Shown piece by piece: positions 1 to 3,202 of a stretch of DNA of 9,582 nt; positions within the stretch are counted from its first letter, which is position 1; the number at the start of each line of letters is the position of its first letter. Position numbers and translations under genes: made by a program. The notes under the pieces were generated by a model, which worked only from the letters and a program-made list of their open reading frames with translations, made no database searches and was not told where the DNA came from. Location: positions 1 to 9,582 of the forward strand of contig DGVK01000065.1 of NCBI GenBank assembly GCA_002395905.1, written 5' to 3'. The DNA is from Verrucomicrobia bacterium UBA4286. GTDB lineage: Bacteria; Verrucomicrobiota; Kiritimatiellia; RFP12; UBA1067.

Positions 1-273
1 AAGGACGCGATGGACGGCGACGAGGGCGCGCTCATAATCGCCTACGCGCCGTGCCGCATCGCGGCGAAGCTCACCAAGGAAGGGCTTTGCGAGGTCGACG
101 CCGACAAGTGCAAGGCTTGCGGTGCATGCTTCAAGATGGGCTGTCCGGCGATGACGCGCGGCAAAGAGGTCCGCCCGGGTGCATTCCAGATGGTGATCGA
201 TTCCAACCAGTGCGCAGGCTGCAAACAGTGCCAGCAGGTGTGCAAGTTCGGTGCGATACGCCGCGTAAGGTGA
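1..273 (+). CDS. iorA: Indolepyruvate ferredoxin oxidoreductase alpha subunit, C-terminal end (partial at left edge)
   Basis: The frame is open from base 1 and ends at TGA 271-273, so only the last 90 residues are present. It carries two ferredoxin-like [4Fe-4S] motifs: CKACGACFKMGCP (C-x2-C-x2-C-x4-CP) and CAGCKQCQQVC (C-x2-C-x2-C-x3-C), followed by FGAI. Upstream, LIIAYAPCRI resembles the end of the IorA core before its cluster domain. IorA/IorB oxidatively decarboxylate aryl pyruvates such as indolepyruvate to aryl-acyl-CoA, and the alpha-subunit clusters pass electrons to ferredoxin in the cytoplasm of anaerobes. The spacing of the first motif and the CPA step are typical of the IorA C-terminus, but a different 2x[4Fe-4S] ferredoxin-domain oxidoreductase cannot be excluded without the N-terminal part. 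iorB is not seen downstream; it may lie elsewhere or upstream. Confidence 0.85.
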   Translation, partial: KDAMDGDEGALIIAYAPCRIAAKLTKEGLCEVDADKCKACGACFKMGCPAMTRGKEVRPGAFQMVIDSNQCAGCKQCQQVCKFGAIRRVR

Positions 274-277
274 GATG

Positions 278-321
278 TGGTGACCACTTCGCTGGATGAC
301 GGTCACGAGTCCCGCATGACC
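278..321. repeat. Direct repeat copy A containing a degenerate type I REP palindrome
   Basis: This 44-base stretch just after the iorA stop aligns with 2006-2049 at 36 of 44 positions; the first 30 bases match at 27. Its right half (301-321) is a degenerate version of the type I palindrome seen inside the RAYT gene: arms GGTCACGAG and CGCATGACC around a TCC loop, pairing at 7 of 9 positions. The left end has a second small hairpin, GTGGT-G-ACCAC (277-287). No intact GTAG tail is present, so it looks like an old REP. The TCC loop means that its core lies in the opposite orientation to the core of copy B. No T-run follows, so it is not an obvious intrinsic terminator. Confidence 0.7.
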
Positions 322-345
322 GAAAATCTCTAAAAATGCTATAAT
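316..345 (+). promoter_or_regulatory. Putative sigma70-type promoter for the AlbA_2-RAYT operon
   Basis: A perfect TATAAT -10 hexamer lies at 340-345. The best -35 candidate is ATGACC (316-321), which keeps the central TGAC of the consensus at an 18-nt spacing. The -35 lies within the right arm of the degenerate REP palindrome, so that repeat may have supplied part of the promoter. The local sequence is AT-rich against a GC-rich background. Transcription would start near 352 and leave a leader of about 140 nt before the ATG at 494. Confidence 0.45.
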
Positions 346-358
346 GTTTGCATCCAAA

Positions 359-430
359 AAGGTCTGACAATGACGCTCACACAAGAAAATGGCATTCTGT
401 CTCTAATCGGAACAGACCTTGAAGGTCTGA
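359..430 (+). promoter_or_regulatory. AAGGTCTG repeats: candidate operator or leader RNA switch
   Basis: AAGGTCTGA occurs at 359-367 and again at 422-430. The second copy forms a perfect 17-base palindrome with an upstream inverse copy: CAGACCTT, G, AAGGTCTG (413-429). The two direct copies are 63 bases apart, about six helical turns. Placed just downstream of the predicted transcription start, this could be an operator for the HTH protein encoded next. As RNA, CAGACCUU (413-420) could pair either with 359-366, hiding an AAAGG ribosome-binding sequence, or with 422-429. These are inferences from symmetry only. Confidence 0.35.
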
Positions 431-507
431 TGTCGATTGAGAGGAGTTTCTTGCGCCCAATGCAATCATGCTCAAGCATATCGTGGAGGTTGCATGAGAG
501 CGGCTGA
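370..507 (+). CDS. Possible 45-codon leader ORF overlapping the AlbA_2 gene
   Basis: The ORF starts at ATG 370, seven bases after an AAAAAGG ribosome-binding-like stretch, and ends at TGA 505-507. It therefore overlaps the next gene's start (494) by 14 bases in a different frame. The product would begin MTLTQENGILSLIGTDLEG and contain no recognisable domain, signal peptide or membrane segment. The position, Shine-Dalgarno spacing and overlap fit a leader peptide with translational coupling. A chance ORF or an eroded gene remnant is equally compatible. The AAGGTCTG repeats lie in and just before it. Confidence 0.25.
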   Translation: MTLTQENGILSLIGTDLEGLMSIERSFLRPMQSCSSISWRLHESG

Positions 508-1990
508 TTTCCATAAGTTTCAGCAGAGCGGGGAGAACGTCTGCATTGAGTTCAAGCGCGGCGGGAATGGAGCCCAGAAAGACACCTTTGAGACAATTTG
601 CGCTTTCTTGAATCGTTTCGGCGGCGATGTGTTTCTTGGTGTCGCCGACGATGGAGAAATAGTTGGCGTTCCGCACGGCGAGGTAGAGCCGATAATGCGG
701 CATGTTGTGAATGTGACAAGTGATCCGCAGCAGATGGATCCGCCGTTCTACCTTTCGCCAGACGCGTTTAAAGTCGGAGGGCGGGACATTGTCCATGTGC
801 GGGTGCCGCCAAGCGCGGACGTGCATCGGTTCAAAGGGGTCGTGTATGACAGGCTTCATGAGGCGGATGTCCGAGTCCGTTCAACCGAGGCGATTGCGCA
901 GATGTTCATTCGCAAGCATGAAATCTATACTGAGCGTCGCGTTTATCCTGGCATCCGCAAGTCCGACATGAGGCTTGACCTGATTCGTCCGGTAAAGGAG
1001 ATGGCGGCGTCATTTCGTCCAGACCATCCCTGGCGGAAGCTTGGCGACGCAGCCTTCTTCAAGAGCGCGAAGCTCTATGCCCGCGATCCTGTTTCGGGCA
1101 AGGAGGGCTTTAATGCCGCAGGCGTTTTGCTGTTCGGCAAGGACGACGTCATCCTTGATGTCTTTCCGGCCTATCGTACGGACGCCATCATGCGCAAGGT
1201 CAATGTCAATCGTTACGACGACCGCGAGACCGTGCGCACGAACCTGATCGAGGCATTTGACGCGCTCATGGCGTTTGGGGCGAAGCATCTTGACGACAAG
1301 TTCTATCTTGAAGGGGTACAGCGGGTGAGCGTTCGCGGAAAGATTCTCCGCGAGGTAATAGCCAACAGCCTCATGCATCGGGAGTTTTCAAGTTCAATGA
1401 CGGCCCGTCTCATAATCGAGCGTGGCAGGTTGTTCGCCGACAATGCGAACCGCGCCGCCGCGCACGGAATCATCACGCCGGAAAACGTCCGTCCTGTCTC
1501 GAAGAACCCCATCATCGCCGCATTCTTCAAGGAGATAGGGCGCGCAGACGAATTGGGCTCCGGCACTCGAAACCTTTATCACTATACGCGTCTCTATTCC
1601 GGCGCCGATCCGATCATCGACGAAGAAGACGCATTCTCGGTCACGGTTCCGCTCAACGATGGCTATTCGCCGGAAGTAGGAAAGGGACCACAAGGCAATG
1701 ATATTGAACGGGCAAGCGTCGGCGGCGACACTGTAAACGGCACTGTAAATGACACTGTAAATGACACTGAAAACAAATTTGTGAAAGTGAATGATGCGGG
1801 GTCTGTTCTTGCCGACAAGATTATTGGTGCCATGACAGCAAACAGCCGCATAACGTACGACAGGCTGTCTGCTGTGGTAGGCATGTCCCGGCGAACAATC
1901 AGCCGTGAAGTCAAGGTTCTGCTGCATCAAGGCAAGATCCGTCGTGTCGGGCCAGACAAGGGCGGACATTGGGAGGTTGTGGAGAAATGA
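494..1990 (+). CDS. AlbA_2/Schlafen-type ATP-binding transcriptional regulator with winged HTH
   Basis: The protein has 498 residues. An N-terminal AlbA_2 domain (about residues 10-130) shows IEFKRG, AFLNRFGGDVFLGVADDG and EIVGV. A C-terminal ATPase-like region (PF13749 type) shows LREVIANSLMHRE (285-297) and SKNPIIAAFFKEIG (336-349) followed by ELGSG. The usual NPG after the ATPase strand is replaced by DNANRA, so nucleotide binding may be altered. Residues 412-427 form a DTVN-type repeat linker, and residues from about 440 to the end form a winged helix-turn-helix (ITYDRLSAVVGMSRRTISRE). Such proteins are usually annotated as putative transcriptional regulators or RecG-like ATP-binding proteins; their ligands and targets are mostly unknown. 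ATG 494 is preferred over an in-frame TTG at 437 because GGAGG (485-489) precedes it and AlbA_2 homology begins soon after. The gene is bracketed by the 44-bp direct repeat and overlaps the RAYT start by four bases. Confidence 0.88.
   Translation: MRAADFHKFQQSGENVCIEFKRGGNGAQKDTFETICAFLNRFGGDVFLGVADDGEIVGVPHGEVEPIMRHVVNVTSDPQQMDPPFYLSPDAFKVGGRDIVHVRVPPSADVHRFKGVVYDRLHEADVRVRSTEAIAQMFIRKHEIYTERRVYPGIRKSDMRLDLIRPVKEMAASFRPDHPWRKLGDAAFFKSAKLYARDPVSGKEGFNAAGVLLFGKDDVILDVFPAYRTDAIMRKVNVNRYDDRETVRTNLIEAFDALMAFGAKHLDDKFYLEGVQRVSVRGKILREVIANSLMHREFSSSMTARLIIERGRLFADNANRAAAHGIITPENVRPVSKNPIIAAFFKEIGRADELGSGTRNLYHYTRLYSGADPIIDEEDAFSVTVPLNDGYSPEVGKGPQGNDIERASVGGDTVNGTVNDTVNDTENKFVKVNDAGSVLADKIIGAMTANSRITYDRLSAVVGMSRRTISREVKVLLHQGKIRRVGPDKGGHWEVVEK
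1727..1774 (+). repeat. Four tandem 12-bp units encoding the DTVN linker
   Basis: The units are GACACTGTAAAC, GGCACTGTAAAT, GACACTGTAAAT and GACACTGAAAAC, encoding DTVN, GTVN, DTVN and DTEN between the ATPase-like region and the HTH. The unit is a multiple of three, so copy-number change alters only linker length. Similar V-N-[DG]-T linkers occur in other AlbA_2 regulators, from general knowledge of the family. Confidence 0.85.
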
Positions 1991-2841
1991 ACCAGATCGG
2001 CAACATGGTGGCCACATCGCCGGATGACGGTCACGCGGGACGCGTGACCCTACCGGCGCGGAAGCGGTTGAACCATCGCGGACCGTTGTCGATCGACGTG
2101 TTTTCGGCGTGGTATTTCATCACAATATGCGCGGAAGGCCATGCACCGTGGGTAGTGTCACGCGTCCCGCGTGACCGGGATGGCGCGGTAGGGTCACGCG
2201 TCCCGCGTGACCGCAATGTTGAACAAATGGATTTCGCGACCGTCGCCGATGCGATATTGTCCGCCGCCCGTTGGTATCACGGACATGGAAAATGGTTTTT
2301 GGCGTTGTTTTTGGTGATGCCCGACCATTTGCATTTCATCGCGCAATTTCCGTCCACATGCGGTCACGCGGGACGCGTGACCCTACCGATGGTATCTATC
2401 ATTCAACAATTCAAATCATATTTGGTACGGACATTTGGCCTCCGTTTCCAACGCGATTTCTTCGACACGCGCCTTCGCGACGATGCGCACTTCGCCGAGG
2501 AATACGACTACATCCTCGGCAATCCCGTCCGCAGGGGTCTGTGCGCCGCATCCGCCGATTGGCCGTATTCCATCGCCTTCACCCGCGATGGCGAGGAAAT
2601 CCCGGTAGGGTCACGCGTCCCGCGTGACCGCTTCAACACGCAGTCTGCCCCGTGTGATTGCGCACAACCGGTAGGGTCACGCGTCCCGCGTGACCGCGAT
2701 GGTAGATGCGCCGAAGAAACGCAAAGCGTTTCGGAGGGAAGATTCGGCGAAGCCGAACCCGAAGGGTGCGCAAGCATCCGCGCGGTCGCCCTGCGACCGC
2801 CGTCAGTCGAAATAATGCCGGAAGAACGGAAAGCGATTTGA
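1987..2841 (+). CDS. REP-associated tyrosine transposase (RAYT, Y1/IS200-like HUH) carrying REPs in its own coding sequence
   Basis: The protein has 284 residues. It has the HUH motif MPDHLHF (H114, H116), the RAYT motif FQRDFFDTRLRDD, a candidate catalytic tyrosine in EEYDYILGNPVRRGL (Y173 or Y175), and WPYS near the end of the domain. RAYTs are single-strand DNA nucleases that cleave and rejoin REP hairpins next to a GTAG tetranucleotide. ATG 1987 overlaps the upstream stop (ATGA) and has GGGAGG at 1971-1976, so coupled translation is likely; an in-frame ATG at 1969 is less plausible. Six type I REPs lie in frame at residues 15-23, 56-64, 68-76, 126-134, 207-215 and 229-237. They appear to sit in loops: after the N-terminus, between the first strand and the following helix, just past the HUH strand, and in a tail beyond the fold. 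The last 80 or so residues are mostly encoded by repeat DNA. It is longer than the E. coli enzyme (about 165 residues), and the inserts account for much of the excess. Whether it is active is not known. Confidence 0.88.
   Translation: MNQIGNMVATSPDDGHAGRVTLPARKRLNHRGPLSIDVFSAWYFITICAEGHAPWVVSRVPRDRDGAVGSRVPRDRNVEQMDFATVADAILSAARWYHGHGKWFLALFLVMPDHLHFIAQFPSTCGHAGRVTLPMVSIIQQFKSYLVRTFGLRFQRDFFDTRLRDDAHFAEEYDYILGNPVRRGLCAASADWPYSIAFTRDGEEIPVGSRVPRDRFNTQSAPCDCAQPVGSRVPRDRDGRCAEETQSVSEGRFGEAEPEGCASIRAVALRPPSVEIMPEERKAI
2006..2049. repeat. Direct repeat copy B at the RAYT 5' end
   Basis: This is the partner of 278-321 (36 of 44 identical; the first 30 bases match at 27). It includes the TGGTGGCCAC hairpin region, the shared GGATGACGGTCACG segment and the core of the first intact REP (2029-2049). 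Here the repeat is coding and gives RAYT residues from about MVATSPDDGHAGRV. The two copies are 1,728 bases apart and flank the whole AlbA_2 gene. Confidence 0.75.
2029..2055 (-). repeat. Type I REP, copy 1 (GTAG on minus strand)
   Basis: The stem arms GGTCACGCG and CGCGTGACC pair perfectly (9 bp) around a GGA loop, followed by CTACCG. On the minus strand this reads CGGTAG and then the hairpin, the arrangement of classical REPs. It is translated as GHAGRVTLP (residues 15-23 of the RAYT). Confidence 0.9.
2151..2177 (+). repeat. Type I REP, copy 2
   Basis: GGTAG precedes TGTCACGCG, a TCC loop and CGCGTGACC. One base at the foot of the stem differs (T for G), leaving 8 bp. It is translated as VVSRVPRDR (residues 56-64). 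It lies nine bases upstream of copy 3 in the same orientation, so the pair looks like a small tandem duplication. Confidence 0.88.
2186..2213 (+). repeat. Type I REP, copy 3
   Basis: CGGTAG is followed by a perfect 9-bp stem (GGTCACGCG, CGCGTGACC) with a TCC loop. It is translated as VGSRVPRDR (residues 68-76 of the RAYT). Confidence 0.9.
2362..2388 (-). repeat. Type I REP, copy 4 (GTAG on minus strand)
   Basis: This is a perfect 9-3-9 hairpin with a GGA loop followed by CTACCG, identical to copy 1 over 27 bases. It is translated as GHAGRVTLP (residues 126-134). It falls between the HUH strand and the following helix (VSIIQQFKSYL), ten residues after the second motif histidine. Confidence 0.9.
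2603..2630 (+). repeat. Type I REP, copy 5
   Basis: CGGTAG plus a perfect 9-3-9 hairpin with a TCC loop, identical to copy 3 over the element. It is translated as VGSRVPRDR (residues 207-215). It follows the WPYS motif that usually closes the RAYT domain, so it begins the C-terminal extension. Confidence 0.9.
2669..2696 (+). repeat. Type I REP, copy 6
   Basis: CGGTAG plus a perfect 9-3-9 hairpin with a TCC loop, identical to copies 3 and 5. It is translated as VGSRVPRDR (residues 229-237) in the C-terminal extension of the RAYT. Confidence 0.9.
2716..2757. repeat. Two further short hairpins in the RAYT 3' end
   Basis: GAAACGC-AAA-GCGTTTC (2716-2732, 7-bp stem) and TTCGGC-GAA-GCCGAA (2743-2757, 6-bp stem) follow REP copy 6 in quick succession. 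Neither has the GTAG tail nor matches the type I or II stems. With 2781-2801 they make a run of hairpins in the last 130 bases of the ORF, resembling the mixed palindrome arrays (BIMEs) that normally flank RAYT genes. Confidence 0.6.
2781..2801 (+). repeat. Type II-like REP palindrome without GTAG tail
   Basis: Arms CGCGGTCGC and GCGACCGCC pair at 8 of 9 positions around a CCT loop. The arms match the type II elements of the secreted-protein gene (4217-4237) except for the first base, while the loop is close to the complement of theirs, so the orientation is reversed. The expected GTAG is missing upstream. It is still translated in frame within the C-terminal extension of the RAYT. Confidence 0.65.
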
Positions 2842-2866
2842 GGAACAACTGAGAGGAGAAAAGAGG

Positions 2867-3187
2867 ATGAAATTTAATCTACAGAACTTTGAAGAAAATC
2901 TTATTGCTAGAAAAGAAGGTGAGACTATTCGGTATGTGTCGCGCGAGAAATGTGTCTATGATAGTTCGATAGAACCAGGAGATACTGTTACTCTTCATGC
3001 GAGACAAGACTTAGAGGAAGTGATGTTGATAGGTAATGATTTTCTTGTGCGAGTGGAATCTGTGGATTGTGACGTCATACAAGGTAGACTTGTCATGAGC
3101 AATGGCGTTCATGACAATGCATTGGTTAGGTTCAGGGACAAATATGTGATAGCATGTAGTAAGGGGCAAGGCTGTGATTTTTTTTAA
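2867..3187 (+). CDS. Hypothetical protein, 106 residues
   Basis: I do not recognise the family. ATG 2867 is preceded by GAGGAG (2853-2858, 8-base spacing) and a second GAGG immediately before it, so translation is likely. The product has no signal peptide or membrane segment. It is rich in predicted strands (GDTVTLHARQDLEEVMLIG, FLVRVESVDCDVIQGRLVM), suggesting a small beta-barrel or SH3-like fold, and has five cysteines, two of them near the end (ACSKGQGCDFF). The coding sequence is clearly AT-richer than the RAYT and rlmI genes, and in this it matches the first third of the following gene, 15 bases away. The two may have arrived together. A run of eight T residues (3178-3185) overlaps the stop codon. 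Confidence 0.65.
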   Translation: MKFNLQNFEENLIARKEGETIRYVSREKCVYDSSIEPGDTVTLHARQDLEEVMLIGNDFLVRVESVDCDVIQGRLVMSNGVHDNALVRFRDKYVIACSKGQGCDFF

Positions 3188-3202
3188 AGAAAGGAAGTGG
3201 TA

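Noticed and set aside
277..321. Intrinsic terminator after iorA
   Set aside because: The hairpins are imperfect and no T-run follows; the sequence is better explained as a decayed REP-containing repeat.
1969..1989. Earlier RAYT start at ATG 1969
   Set aside because: It lies upstream of the GGGAGG site inside the regulator gene, while ATG 1987 has suitable spacing and the common ATGA overlap.
2029..2696. CRISPR-like array of repeated 27-bp units
   Set aside because: Spacing is irregular (9 to over 200 bases), units occur in both orientations, and the intervening sequence is conserved RAYT coding sequence, so these are REPs.
3178..3185. Run of eight T residues at the end of the 106-residue gene, as a terminator
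   Set aside because: No stable hairpin precedes it, and the next gene's ribosome-binding site follows at once.
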